Notes: generated from the sequence alone by a model not told the origin. Shown: positions 28,357 through 38,188, counted from the stretch's first letter. The stretch: DNA of 51,409 nucleotides from Occallatibacter sp. (GCA_031296165.1 JARLGF010000037.1:1-51409), one strand, 5' to 3'. Made by a program: numbers and translations.

Positions 28357-30393
28357 CTACCTCGCGGCTGCGGGCGATTTCCCCGTTCCGTTCTGCTCCA
28401 GGTACTGCACGTATCCCAGCAGCGCGCCCCAATGGTAAAAACGGTCGCTGCTTTTCACGTCGTCTCCCACCCCGGTGTCGGCATTGTAGTTTTCATGCAC
28501 GTGTCCGTTTTCTCTCCACTCCTTCAGAAACAGACTGTAGGACTTCTGCGCAAACTCCCGGCGAGTTGCCGCGTCGTCGTAGTTCAGCAGCCCCAGGTAG
28601 ACCAGGTAGTTCATCGGCCCCCAGATTCTGCCTCGCCAGTAGTTCTGATCCTTGAAGGCGGGATCGTTCCGCGCGATTGAAGGAATCACCCACTCTCCCC
28701 AGAACTCCTGCGGGTTGAGCAAGTGTTTCTCCAGCATGATTTTTGCCTGGGCCGGGGTTGCCGCGTGTGCTAGCAGAGGATAGAAATTCGTCGGAGAAAG
28801 CCGCTGGTTGAATGCGCCGGTATGCAGGTCCTTGTTGAGAAACATGCCTGCCTCGCTGTTCCACATCGTCTCCAGTTTTGCCTGGTACCGGCTGCTGCGG
28901 TCGCGCAGTTCTTTTGCCGCGGCCGGCTTCTTCAGAGCGTCTGCAATCTCCGCCAGCGCGTTGCAGTCCGCAATGTACATGCTCATCAAGCCCACATCGG
29001 CGTATTCCAGCGTGTGCGTTTGCGGGTCATAGACCGCCCCGTCGTACATCGGGCTGTTGTCCAGTCCCGATTCCAGGACGGCTCCCAGTTGTGTTCCATT
29101 GGCGTGATCGTCCAGATCGCCCGGCAGGTTTTCGCCATCACTGCCCCAGGCCAGGTAGCCATCCCGATCGCGATGCTCGCTCCACCAGCGATTCCAGCTC
29201 AGCAGCGGCTCGAATGCGTCCTCAAGAAACCAGCGGTCGTGATATTGCCGGTACAGGCCGAGCACGGTAATGGCTCCCACGGGCGGCTCCGAGCGGTCGA
29301 AGCTCTTCCATCCGCCGGGACGCGCGTAGTTGGGCACAAAGCCCGCGGGCGTCTCTTCGCGCAGGATTTCCAGTGCGTTGGCATAGGCCAGATCGCGGTC
29401 GCCGATGCCGGCCAGCGTCGCTGCGAAAAACGTGTCCCAGTCGAAGAGCACGTAACCGCCCCAGCCGATACACCACAGTCGGCTCACCGGGGAGATGACT
29501 CTGTGCTTATCAGGCTCGTAGATTGTGTCCCAGCCGAGCGTGGTTTCAATCGCGTCCACGATGGGGCCGGAATCGCCTTTTTCCGCAATGGGTTTCTGGT
29601 ACGCCTGCCGCTGCCGCTCGACAATGGCGGTAATCTCGGCCAGGGTGCGGCGCTTGCCGGTGCTTACCCCGACAGGCCCTGTAAAGTCCACGGAAAAGTA
29701 TGGCCCACCGGCGGGAATGTCCGCGTAATCCATGGCGGGATGGTCCGAGGTTGGGGCGCAGGTGCAATACACCGGTATGGAGCCCTGCTCGCCGCGTGTC
29801 TCAATGAAATCCGTGTGTTTGAGCGCCGTCCCCGGATGATTCCACAGGAAATCGGCCGAAAAAACCAGCGTCGGCGGCATCGGCGAAATCGGCTGCGAGG
29901 GCAGTGGCGTTGCCAGGACCACCAGGTCACCGCCGTCCTGCGCGGTCTGGATGCGCCAGCTATGTCCCTTCCACGTAATGCGCAGGTCGGTATAGCTTCC
30001 ATCCCAGGAATGCGGCCCGGGAACCACCAGTTCGGCTCCCGGGTCCCGCCTGCCGATCAATACATTCTCCAGGAACGCAGAGCCTCCCAGTGTGGAGTTG
30101 TGCTTGAGGCCGGCATGAATGGCCAGACCCTCGGGCAATAACACCTGCGTTGTTACGCTGTTCACGTCCCATGTGTTCCATCCCTGCGCCAGCCGCTGCT
30201 GTACCTGCCTGTAAGTGGCTGACATGGGCGCAGCGCTTGTCTCGTCGCCGGTAGACCTGGAGGCGAGAACGGTGATTGCCGGTTGGGCAGCGGTGGCCGT
30301 CTGCGCCTGCGCGCACACCGGACAATCGGCCATCAAGACTGTTGCGAGTACGTATGCGGCTGCAAGCGGCAGTGCCTTGCCGAACATTCTCAT
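28357..30393 (-). CDS. secreted GH63-like (alpha,alpha)6-barrel glycoside hydrolase
   Basis: LFDWDTFFAATLAGIGDRDLAYANALEILREETPAGFVPNYA, GLDNSPMYDG, YWRGRIWGPMNYLVYLGL, HENYNADTG. Confidence 0.75.
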   Translation of the reverse strand: MRMFGKALPLAAAYVLATVLMADCPVCAQAQTATAAQPAITVLASRSTGDETSAAPMSATYRQVQQRLAQGWNTWDVNSVTTQVLLPEGLAIHAGLKHNSTLGGSAFLENVLIGRRDPGAELVVPGPHSWDGSYTDLRITWKGHSWRIQTAQDGGDLVVLATPLPSQPISPMPPTLVFSADFLWNHPGTALKHTDFIETRGEQGSIPVYCTCAPTSDHPAMDYADIPAGGPYFSVDFTGPVGVSTGKRRTLAEITAIVERQRQAYQKPIAEKGDSGPIVDAIETTLGWDTIYEPDKHRVISPVSRLWCIGWGGYVLFDWDTFFAATLAGIGDRDLAYANALEILREETPAGFVPNYARPGGWKSFDRSEPPVGAITVLGLYRQYHDRWFLEDAFEPLLSWNRWWSEHRDRDGYLAWGSDGENLPGDLDDHANGTQLGAVLESGLDNSPMYDGAVYDPQTHTLEYADVGLMSMYIADCNALAEIADALKKPAAAKELRDRSSRYQAKLETMWNSEAGMFLNKDLHTGAFNQRLSPTNFYPLLAHAATPAQAKIMLEKHLLNPQEFWGEWVIPSIARNDPAFKDQNYWRGRIWGPMNYLVYLGLLNYDDAATRREFAQKSYSLFLKEWRENGHVHENYNADTGVGDDVKSSDRFYHWGALLGYVQYLEQNGTGKSPAAAR

Positions 30394-30555
30394 GAATATC
30401 CTCCTGCAGGAAACCATAAATAAACAGAAAGGAGAGTATCAGCCATGGTGCAACGATGCCGCAAGTCCCTGACGTAACCCGCTGTTCATGCCGTATCGGA
30501 TCGAAACGCATGTTGACACCGGAACGCATTCCATCGTGTAATTAAGTTGTTGCTT

Positions 30556-30620
30556 GTGGTGAAGGAGTTCACCCTTAACCGCTGTCCCTTCCGATAGGCC
30601 GGACAGATGATGACTCCTGA
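30556..30620 (+). promoter_or_regulatory. fluoride riboswitch aptamer (crcB motif)
   Basis: GGTGA-AGGAGT-TCACC stem-loop; loop AGGAGT complementary to 3' ACTCCT (pseudoknot); CTGTCC/GGACAG second stem; conserved TGATGACTCCT; lies upstream of crcB. Confidence 0.9.
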
Positions 30621-30783
30621 CAGGGGTTCCTGTCGGTGAGTCATGTCCCGGCGCGATCCCTAAGTACAAATCATGAAAGCGGGCGCCCTCGCTAACATTC
30701 GTGTGCTCCCGCAATCTTGCTGTAGCCACGCTTCATGAGTGCGGTGCAGCCTGTTTGTATAACCTGTACAAAGGAGGCCGGGA

Positions 30784-31161
30784 TTGCAGAAATACCTGCT
30801 CATCGCCGTGGGCGGCGCGCTAGGCTCGCTGGCCCGCTACTGGGTTGGCTCTACGATTTCAGGACGTTTGGGGACCAGGTTCCCCTACGGAACCCTCGTG
30901 GTCAACATTACGGCCTGTGTCATCATCGGTTTCTCGCTCACCTATCTGGGTCGGCGCGCGGACCTGAATCCCGCCTGGAGATACTTTATCCCCATTGGCT
31001 TTGTTGGCGCCTACAGCACCTTCTCGACATATGAATGGGAGACGCTGTCCTCGATGCGCGCAGGCGCTTTCACCCTGGCTGCGCTTTACGCTGCCGGCAG
31101 CCTGGTTTTGGGGCTTATTTCCGTCTGGGGCGGCTCTCTACTGGCGGAGGCGCTTACATGA
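30784..31161 (+). CDS. crcB: fluoride efflux transporter CrcB/Fluc
   Basis: GGALGSLARYWVG, FPYGTLVVNITACVIIGF, GFVGAYSTFSTYEWE; AGGAGG upstream of TTG. Confidence 0.95.
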   Translation: MQKYLLIAVGGALGSLARYWVGSTISGRLGTRFPYGTLVVNITACVIIGFSLTYLGRRADLNPAWRYFIPIGFVGAYSTFSTYEWETLSSMRAGAFTLAALYAAGSLVLGLISVWGGSLLAEALT

Positions 31162-31270
31162 ACGTGGTCCCCAGCCGCCCGCTCTTGCAGGGGGCAGGTA
31201 GAGGATGCTTCAATCCTCGCGTGCCCTATAGAGGGTTAGCTGCGCGGACCGTACCAGCAGGGGAGGCAGC

Positions 31271-32038
31271 ATGTTAAATGCCGGCAAGGCTATCAAGGTT
31301 TCCATTTACCTGAGCGACGGCGCCACCTACCAAGGGGTTCCGGTCTACTCAAGCATTCTCGACTTTCTTTTCTTTCGCGGCGTAGCCGGTGCAACCGTCT
31401 TCAAGGGCGTAGCGGGATTTGGCGCCGATCACCACATGCACTCCGCGAATCTGGTCGAAATCTCAGACCGCCTGCCCATCAAGATCGAGTTCATTGAGAC
31501 GCGAGAGAAGGTTGATGACCTCCTCGGCAAGCTGGAGGTGCTGGCTGGCAGCGGTCTGATTGAGATGCAGGAGACCACGGTTGCCAAGCCCGCCCAGGTT
31601 TCCAAGCCAAAGATGCCGGTTCTGCCGGCCCACCTCAAAATCGAGGGCAAGGCCCAGATGATGCGCATCTACCTCAGCGAGGAAGACCGCTGGAAAGACA
31701 AGCCGCTCCATGAGGCCCTGGTTGCTGCCTTGCGCGCCAACGACATTGCAGGAGTTACTGTTTATCGCGGCATCCTCGGCTATGGAGCGCATCGCCGCAT
31801 CCACAAGGACAAACCGCTGCTTTCATCGCATCACGGTTCCATCATGCTTTCCGCCATTGACACGGCTGATAAGCTGCGCGCCTTTCTGCCCCTCGTCGAC
31901 CAGATGGTGGAAGAAGGATTGGTTGTATTCTCCGACGTGGACATCATCAAGTATGCTTATCGCGCGCTCGATGTTGAACCGGGCGCGGCAGCGGCGGAGC
32001 AGCGCAGCGTTTCGGAATCAAAGCAGGTCCGGCCATGA
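31271..32038 (+). CDS. tandem DUF190-domain protein
   Basis: Two internally related halves: KVSIYLSDGATYQGVPVYSSILDFLFFRGVAGATVFKGVAGFG and MRIYLSEEDRWKDKPLHEALVAALRANDIAGVTVYRGILGYG. Confidence 0.85.
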   Translation: MLNAGKAIKVSIYLSDGATYQGVPVYSSILDFLFFRGVAGATVFKGVAGFGADHHMHSANLVEISDRLPIKIEFIETREKVDDLLGKLEVLAGSGLIEMQETTVAKPAQVSKPKMPVLPAHLKIEGKAQMMRIYLSEEDRWKDKPLHEALVAALRANDIAGVTVYRGILGYGAHRRIHKDKPLLSSHHGSIMLSAIDTADKLRAFLPLVDQMVEEGLVVFSDVDIIKYAYRALDVEPGAAAAEQRSVSESKQVRP

Positions 32039-32391
32039 AGGAAGAATTTTCCGCGCGCATGTTGCGCGTCCATTTTGGCGAGGATGACAAGTGGCAGGGC
32101 AAACCCCTGCACGAAGCCATCCTGGACATATGCAAGGAGTTGGCTATCGCCGAAGCGGTTGTTTTCCGGGGCATTGAAGGCTATGGATCGGCCAGCCGCA
32201 TTCGTCATACCAGCATTTGGCGGCTCAGCAAAGACGCCCCAATCCAGATGACCATCATCGACACCGAAGCCCAGATCGCCAAGCTGCTCCCTCACCTCGA
32301 CGCCATGGTCGAAGAGGGGCTGGTTGCATCCTCGACTGTTGAGGTCATCCGCTACTCGCGTAATCCCGCCAAGGATGCTAGCCAGCCTTAG
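32035..32391 (+). CDS. DUF190-domain protein
   Basis: MLRVHFGEDDKWQGKPLHEAILDICKELAIAEAVVFRGIEGYGSASRIRHTSIWRLSKDAPIQMTIID; ATGA overlap with upstream gene. Confidence 0.88.
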   Translation: MKEEFSARMLRVHFGEDDKWQGKPLHEAILDICKELAIAEAVVFRGIEGYGSASRIRHTSIWRLSKDAPIQMTIIDTEAQIAKLLPHLDAMVEEGLVASSTVEVIRYSRNPAKDASQP

Positions 32392-32399
32392 GCTTCGTC

Positions 32400-33950
32400 T
32401 TAACGCATAGACGTGAACGGGGAGGCCGGCAGCCCCTCGCCGTTGAACAGGTTGCACTGCGGGCTGTTCGTCCACCCGTACCGCACATACACCGGTTCGG
32501 CTACAGCGGGGCTTGTTACCACCACCGTTGTGCCTTCAATTGTGGCAGTGGCAGGTGAGAATTTTCCGTCTTTGCCTGCAACCTCAAATCCGGTCACAGG
32601 GCCGTCTTTTGCCGCAAGCCCTTTTGCATGGTCGAACCAGGCGCGGATCGCCGTTCCCTCCGGTGTTGCCTGGCGGAAGACCGGCCCGGAGTCCTCGATG
32701 TTTTCGCCGTAGCTGAGAACCCGGGCGGCACGCGCCAACCGCAGGCCCACATCCACTTTGTCGGTGGGGTGCACGTTGTCCGGGTTGCCGATGTCGATGG
32801 TCACTGCCATGGCTGTATTGCTCAGTCCCAGGGTCTTCAACTGCTGATCGCGCACCGTGGGCCAGTCCGCGGCCGGGGTGGCTTTGTAATTTGAAATCTG
32901 CACGAAAAGAAAGGGGAAATCGCCCTCGCTCCACTGCCGGCGCCAGTCTTCAATCATGGTGCGGAAGGCGCGTCCGTAAAGGGGCGCTCTAGCGAAATCG
33001 GTATTGCTTTCTCCCTGATACCAGATTGCTCCGCGGATGGGAAACGGCGTGAGCGGCGCGATCATTCCGTTGTACAGCATTCCCGGGCCCCAACTGTCGA
33101 GGCCAGCCACCGGGGGCGGCGGCGCCGGCTGGCCCTGCGCCCTGGCCTCCGCGATCTGCTGTTGCCAGTTCTTGTTGGCCAGCAGCAAGTCCGGTTCGAG
33201 CGCGGCCTTCCTGTCCCATGCGGCAAACAGCGGTGCCAGAGCCGCATCCTCGCCCAGGGCCGCCGTGCGCGTCCAGGCCTCTACCGGCGTGCCGCCCCAG
33301 ACGGTGTCAATCACACCCACGGGAACGTGCTCCCTGTGTTCGATATCCCGGGCAAAGTACCACGCGGCCGCGGAGAAATTCTTGGCAGTTTCAGGGCTTG
33401 ACGCCGCCCATCCATCAGAATCCACATCGTCCTGCGGGTACTCAATGGCGCGCTTCTTCACGAACAGCAGGCGGATGTTCGGATTGTCTGCGTGGGGAAT
33501 ATCCTGCGCGGCCGTGGCCGCCTTCCACATCTCGAACTCCATGTTTGACTGGCCGGAGGCGACCCAGACATCGCCTACCAGAACATCGTCCAGCGTAAGG
33601 GTGTCCGTCGCATCCGTGCCGCCTGCCACGGGAGTGCCCTTCACAGCCAACTGAAACGGACCGCCAGCCGCGCCCGGCGACAGATAGACGCTCCACCGGC
33701 CCAGCGGGCTAGCCTGAGTCGAGCGCGTTTCGCCGCGGAAGCTTACGCTTACACTCTCCCCTGGCGTCGCCATTCCCCAGACGTGTACCGGCAGGTCGCG
33801 CTGGACCACCATGTGGCTGGAGAGAATTTTGGGCAAGGTCACTTCTGCGGGCAAAGTCGCGCCCGGAAGCAGGGCAAACAGCAGCAGAATGCGCAGGTTC
33901 AAGAGGGAGCCTCTCTGGAAACGGAATGCCGGAAAACTTCTGCGCCGCAA
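32400..33950 (-). CDS. sialate O-acetylesterase family protein
   Basis: LSSHMVVQRDLPVHVWGMATPGE, WVASGQSNMEFEMW, GAIWYQGESNTDFA, VHPTDKVDVGLRLA. Confidence 0.9.
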   Translation of the reverse strand: MRRRSFPAFRFQRGSLLNLRILLLFALLPGATLPAEVTLPKILSSHMVVQRDLPVHVWGMATPGESVSVSFRGETRSTQASPLGRWSVYLSPGAAGGPFQLAVKGTPVAGGTDATDTLTLDDVLVGDVWVASGQSNMEFEMWKAATAAQDIPHADNPNIRLLFVKKRAIEYPQDDVDSDGWAASSPETAKNFSAAAWYFARDIEHREHVPVGVIDTVWGGTPVEAWTRTAALGEDAALAPLFAAWDRKAALEPDLLLANKNWQQQIAEARAQGQPAPPPPVAGLDSWGPGMLYNGMIAPLTPFPIRGAIWYQGESNTDFARAPLYGRAFRTMIEDWRRQWSEGDFPFLFVQISNYKATPAADWPTVRDQQLKTLGLSNTAMAVTIDIGNPDNVHPTDKVDVGLRLARAARVLSYGENIEDSGPVFRQATPEGTAIRAWFDHAKGLAAKDGPVTGFEVAGKDGKFSPATATIEGTTVVVTSPAVAEPVYVRYGWTNSPQCNLFNGEGLPASPFTSMR

Positions 33951-34242
33951 TGGGGTAGAAGTTCCCCGGAAAGAGAACGTTAACAGAGACTACGGGTTCC
34001 CGTCAGCCGGGTCTTTGCCTGCTACTCCGTCCCTGGAAGTAGTACGGCAACGCAACTTTTTTACCCAAGTGCGTGTCCAAGCTATTGATAGTGGTTTGCC
34101 GCCAGATGCATTTCATGGTCTCGATGGGACGTCCATGCAAACCCTGTAGCATACGTCTCCGAACAGAAAGGAACATGCCCGTTTTGCACGGGGTTTGCTG
34201 CACATCTTGAAGAAAAATCGCGAATTAGACCGAAGGGAATCG

Positions 34243-35316
34243 ATGCTTATGATGCGCGGCTTACGCAGAATTGCATTTGCTCTCATGGCTTTCGTGGCTT
34301 TTTGCTGCGTGCACGGCCAAGCTCAGGCAGCCCTGCTCATGGAAGAGCCGTACGGCTTCTTCGGTGTTGTCAATCCCACTGGGCACACGGCCATTTATCT
34401 GGAACGGGTTTGCGCCGAAACACCCGTAAAGCTGCGCCGCTGCAATGCGGGCGAAATGGGCGTCGTTCTCTCCCGCTACCATGGAATCGACAAGTACGAT
34501 TGGGTCGCGATCCCGCTCATCCCCTATCTTTATTCGGTTGAAAACCTCGCCGATGTTCCCGACCACGTGGACGGCGACACAGTTGCGCGGTTGCGCAGCC
34601 ATTATCGTGAAGCCCATTTGCAAAGCCTGGGACAAAATCTGCCTCCTGGCAACCTGATCCGTGCCGGCTGGACGCAACTGCTGGGCGAGGCCTATGACCG
34701 GCGCATCTACGCCTTCCGCTTCAACACCACCCAGGAACAGGACGACGCGCTCATTGCGCGCATGAATGCCGGCCCGAATCGTTCGCATTTCAACCTGCTC
34801 TTCAACAACTGCGCGGACTATGCACGGGTGGTTCTGAACACGTACTTTCCCCGCACCTTCCGGCGCAGCATCTTTCCCGATGCCGGCATTACCACTCCCA
34901 TACAGACCACCGACAAGCTGGTACGCTATGCGCGCAAGCATCCTGAGGCGGAACTGACGATTTTTGAGATTTCCCAGATTCCCGGCTATCGCCGCCAGAG
35001 CCCTTCGACCAAAGACATTGCCGGGTCGCTCACCACCACCGGCTATGCCGTCCCCCTCGTGCTAATGAACCCCTACCTGGCCGGGGGATTATTCGCGGAT
35101 TATCTGGCCCGCGGCCGCTTCCATTCCGTTCCCCGCCATCCACAGGTCCTGGACCCCGACAATTTATCGGCATTGACAGTTGCAGCACGTACCGCGCAGA
35201 ATCCCGGCAGCGCAGGTGTACAGGCCCCCAGCGCCGCTACCGGAGGCTCCGAGGATATTCGGACGCCAGGGCTAGCAAACTCCGGTCTGGGAGAAATCAA
35301 GGCATTTCATGAGTGA
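34243..35316 (+). CDS. secreted hypothetical protein (possibly DUF4105-like)
   Basis: Signal peptide; GHTAIYLERVCAETP and FNLLFNNCADYARVVLNTYFP suggest an H...NC arrangement; start chosen at ATG 34243. Confidence 0.6.
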   Translation: MLMMRGLRRIAFALMAFVAFCCVHGQAQAALLMEEPYGFFGVVNPTGHTAIYLERVCAETPVKLRRCNAGEMGVVLSRYHGIDKYDWVAIPLIPYLYSVENLADVPDHVDGDTVARLRSHYREAHLQSLGQNLPPGNLIRAGWTQLLGEAYDRRIYAFRFNTTQEQDDALIARMNAGPNRSHFNLLFNNCADYARVVLNTYFPRTFRRSIFPDAGITTPIQTTDKLVRYARKHPEAELTIFEISQIPGYRRQSPSTKDIAGSLTTTGYAVPLVLMNPYLAGGLFADYLARGRFHSVPRHPQVLDPDNLSALTVAARTAQNPGSAGVQAPSAATGGSEDIRTPGLANSGLGEIKAFHE

Positions 35317-35746
35317 GACAGTCCCGCAAAATCTCAAGAACCATGGTCGGTTCGATCCGCAGTACCACATGGTTGCGTTAACTGTCCTGTTCGTCAACCT
35401 TGTCATGTCCTTCATCTTCCTGGCGCAACATGTCAGCATCTTTTCTGAATGGCTGGTGATCCTTTCGATCGCGGTCTTCATCCCTTTCTTCAAGCTGCGC
35501 AGTTATCCTCTCAAGGTGCAAGACCGCATTATCCGGCTCGAGGAACGCATGCGGCTCCAGGCACTGGCTCCCCCGGAGTGGCACGCGCAAATCTTTCGCC
35601 TCAGCGAGGACCAGTTGATCGGCCTGCGCTTTGCCGCCGATGAAGAAGTTGTCGAGCTGGCGAAGATGGCGCTTGAAGAAAATCTGGACCGCAAGCAGAT
35701 CAAGGAGCGCATCAAGGACTGGCGTCCCGACAACTTCAGGATCTGA
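35309..35746 (+). CDS. DUF6526-like small membrane protein
   Basis: PQNLKNHGRFDPQYHM followed by two TM segments and a cytoplasmic tail. Confidence 0.65.
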   Translation: MSETVPQNLKNHGRFDPQYHMVALTVLFVNLVMSFIFLAQHVSIFSEWLVILSIAVFIPFFKLRSYPLKVQDRIIRLEERMRLQALAPPEWHAQIFRLSEDQLIGLRFAADEEVVELAKMALEENLDRKQIKERIKDWRPDNFRI

Positions 35747-35847
35747 GCAGAACCCGGTAAAAGCGAAACGGGAGGCAGGCAATGCCTGCTCTCCCGTTCT
35801 ACGTGCGAGTTCTTCCCATGCGCTCAACGCGAGCGTGCCGGCTGGCA

Positions 35848-36726
35848 TTACTCTCTGAAATAGGCGCTTAAAGTCAGTGCCAGCAGAACCAGCCCGATCA
35901 AAATCGCAATCGTCCCCACCACCCGGGTAAAGTTCACCAGCCAGGTAGCTGGCTCTTCGCTGATCCTGGCCTCCAGCTTGCCCTCGTTCTCCAGCTTGGA
36001 ATATTCTTCCGGGCGTTTTTTCTTGAATTCTTCCTCGCTCTCGACGCCCGTAAAGATCACCATGTCCATGGGGAAGCTGTCGGGGCGCAGATGGGTATTG
36101 ACGAAGTGAATGGAGAAGATGAAGAGAATGGCCAGCAATCCCTCTTCACTGTGAATCACCAGCACCGCATTCAATGCCCAGCCAGGTAGGAAACGGGCGA
36201 AGAACGGCGCAAACCACATGGCATAGCCTGAGAAGCCGATGACGATCATGCCCCAGAAAACTGCCCAGTAATCGAACTTTTCCCAATAGGCAAAGCGCCC
36301 GAAGTGCGGCTTTGGCCCCAGCCCCAGAAACCAGCGCATGTGTCCAAACAGGTCCTTTACATCCTTCCAGTTGGCCACCATGGAGTTCGATCCCCAGAAG
36401 ATACCCTTTTCCCGATTGACCACGCCGCGGGTGAAAATATCTTTCACGTGGATCAGAAACGCTAGCGTCAGCACCACGGCGCACAGCTTGTGAAAGAAGA
36501 TAATCGCGCCGAACCCGCCCACGCCGCTGGCAAACTTTCTTGCCCAGTAGCTCTCGCTGAAGCGCATCGGCAGTCCCGTTGCCGCCAGGCCAAGAAACGT
36601 GGTGAACAGCACAGCGTGGAGGTACCTCTGTGCCCGGGTAAAACGCATGAAGAAGCGTTCCTTCCCGTGGCCTTGCATCCTGCTTCCATCTGCAGCTTGC
36701 TCCAAATCAGGCATTCTTTCCTCCAT
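35848..36726 (-). CDS. cytochrome b561/formate dehydrogenase gamma-like membrane subunit
   Basis: Multi-TM with spaced His: RYLHAVLFTTFLGLAATGLPMRF, FHKLCAVVLTLAFLIHVKDIF, VIHSEEGLLAILFIFSIHFVNTHLRPD. Confidence 0.85.
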   Translation of the reverse strand: MEERMPDLEQAADGSRMQGHGKERFFMRFTRAQRYLHAVLFTTFLGLAATGLPMRFSESYWARKFASGVGGFGAIIFFHKLCAVVLTLAFLIHVKDIFTRGVVNREKGIFWGSNSMVANWKDVKDLFGHMRWFLGLGPKPHFGRFAYWEKFDYWAVFWGMIVIGFSGYAMWFAPFFARFLPGWALNAVLVIHSEEGLLAILFIFSIHFVNTHLRPDSFPMDMVIFTGVESEEEFKKKRPEEYSKLENEGKLEARISEEPATWLVNFTRVVGTIAILIGLVLLALTLSAYFRE

Positions 36727-38032
36727 TTGCCGACCGTCTCTTGATCTGGTCGTAACGCGAGCGGATCAGCCACAGTATGGTGTGAATCACAAAGAACGTA
36801 AGCGTGCCGGCCAGCAACAGGTTCATGAACAGGCGGATAAAGTACAGGGCCGGGTTTAGCTTGCGGTTGCGCGCGTTGGCGTGCGGTTGATATTGAACGA
36901 AGCTGGCATTGGCGCCCGCGTGGCATCGCCCGCAGGTCTTCACCAGGTTTGCCGGGTTCACCGGCGACCGGGGATCGGATGCCGGCAGAATTTCGTGCGC
37001 TCCGTGGCAGTCCCAGCAACGCGCCGTCTCCACATAACCGCCCAGGCTGCCTAGCTGCGAGTGAAACGTATCGCGATACGTGGATAGCTTGTCCGTATGG
37101 CAGGAGCCGCAGATCGGCGTGGACTGCATGCGGAACTCGGATTCCGTCGGCTGCAGGATGGCGTGCGCCGTGTGGCAGTCCGAGCATACCGGCGCCTTCA
37201 GATTGCCGGCCGCAACGGCCTTGCCATGCACCCCGCCCATGTAGTCGGACGTGATACCCGCGTGGCAGGTTCCGCAGGTCTGCGGGACGTTTGCCTTGTA
37301 CGTGGGACTGGCCGGATCTTTGTGGCTCAGGATGTTATGCGATCCATGGCAACTCTGGCAGTTGGCCGCCACCAGCAACCCTTCCTTGCTCAGCGCAAAT
37401 CCGTGGATGGAGTCGATATACATCGGGTAGATATTGGGCAGGCCGTGCTTCTTTGCCAGGGCATCGTTGCCGTGGCACGCGCCGCAGGTGCGGGGAATGT
37501 TGAGCGGATACACGGCCGACCGGGGATCGTTCTTGGGGAAGATGGAGTGCGCATCTCCGTGGCAACTGGTGCACGGATGGTCTGCCTTGTTGGAATGCAC
37601 GCTACCCGCAAGCCCGGCCGCCTGGTCGGCGTGGCAGGTTTCGCACTTGACTGGCGTCACGGTGTCGGGATGCGGATACTCCTTGATGGTGGTGTGGCAT
37701 TCGCCGCATTTTAGGCTGCCGTGCAAGCTCGACGCAAACTTCTGCCCATCCACGCTGACGCTGTGTCCAGCAGCGTTCTGCAGGCCCTGGTCGGCGTGGC
37801 AGGAGAGGCAATCGGTCTGCGCGCGCAGAGTGCCGGAACCTGCCGCAAGCTGCAGCACGGCCAGTCCCGCCGCCAGGATTGCAGCCTTGGCAAAGGCTCT
37901 TGCCCGGCCGCCGGCAGTCATGAAAAAGAACACCTTGCCCAGCCCCTCGCGGAAACCACGCTCTGCCAAATGTTTGTCCCGTGGAGCCGGTCGCGCGCTG
38001 GAGGACGCTTTGTTCACTACGGCTTCGTTCAT
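36707..38032 (-). CDS. 11-heme cytochrome c with C-terminal membrane anchor
   Basis: Eleven CxxCH motifs counted (CLSCH, CGECH, CETCH, CTSCH, CGACH, CQSCH, CGTCH, CSDCH, CGSCH, CWDCH, CGRCH), then one TM. Confidence 0.92.
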   Translation of the reverse strand: MNEAVVNKASSSARPAPRDKHLAERGFREGLGKVFFFMTAGGRARAFAKAAILAAGLAVLQLAAGSGTLRAQTDCLSCHADQGLQNAAGHSVSVDGQKFASSLHGSLKCGECHTTIKEYPHPDTVTPVKCETCHADQAAGLAGSVHSNKADHPCTSCHGDAHSIFPKNDPRSAVYPLNIPRTCGACHGNDALAKKHGLPNIYPMYIDSIHGFALSKEGLLVAANCQSCHGSHNILSHKDPASPTYKANVPQTCGTCHAGITSDYMGGVHGKAVAAGNLKAPVCSDCHTAHAILQPTESEFRMQSTPICGSCHTDKLSTYRDTFHSQLGSLGGYVETARCWDCHGAHEILPASDPRSPVNPANLVKTCGRCHAGANASFVQYQPHANARNRKLNPALYFIRLFMNLLLAGTLTFFVIHTILWLIRSRYDQIKRRSANGGKNA

Positions 38033-38174
38033 TCTGCCGTCTTCTTTCTCCAGGAAAAATGGATTGACGCCGTCAGTCCTGGCTCACCCTTCGCGGATTT
38101 CGCTCCGTTATTTTGCAGAGTTCTTCTCGCGGGGTTTACATCCTTGAGAAGATTCTTTGGCAAAGAAACCCGCA

Positions 38175-38188
38175 GTGACCTGAATCAC
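38175..38188. promoter_or_regulatory. CRP/FNR-family-like palindrome GTGA-CCTGAA-TCAC
   Basis: GTGA-N6-TCAC half-sites upstream of the 36707-38032 gene. Confidence 0.55.

Noticed and set aside
28822-30141. 439-aa + strand ORF
   Set aside because: Antisense to the GH63-like gene.
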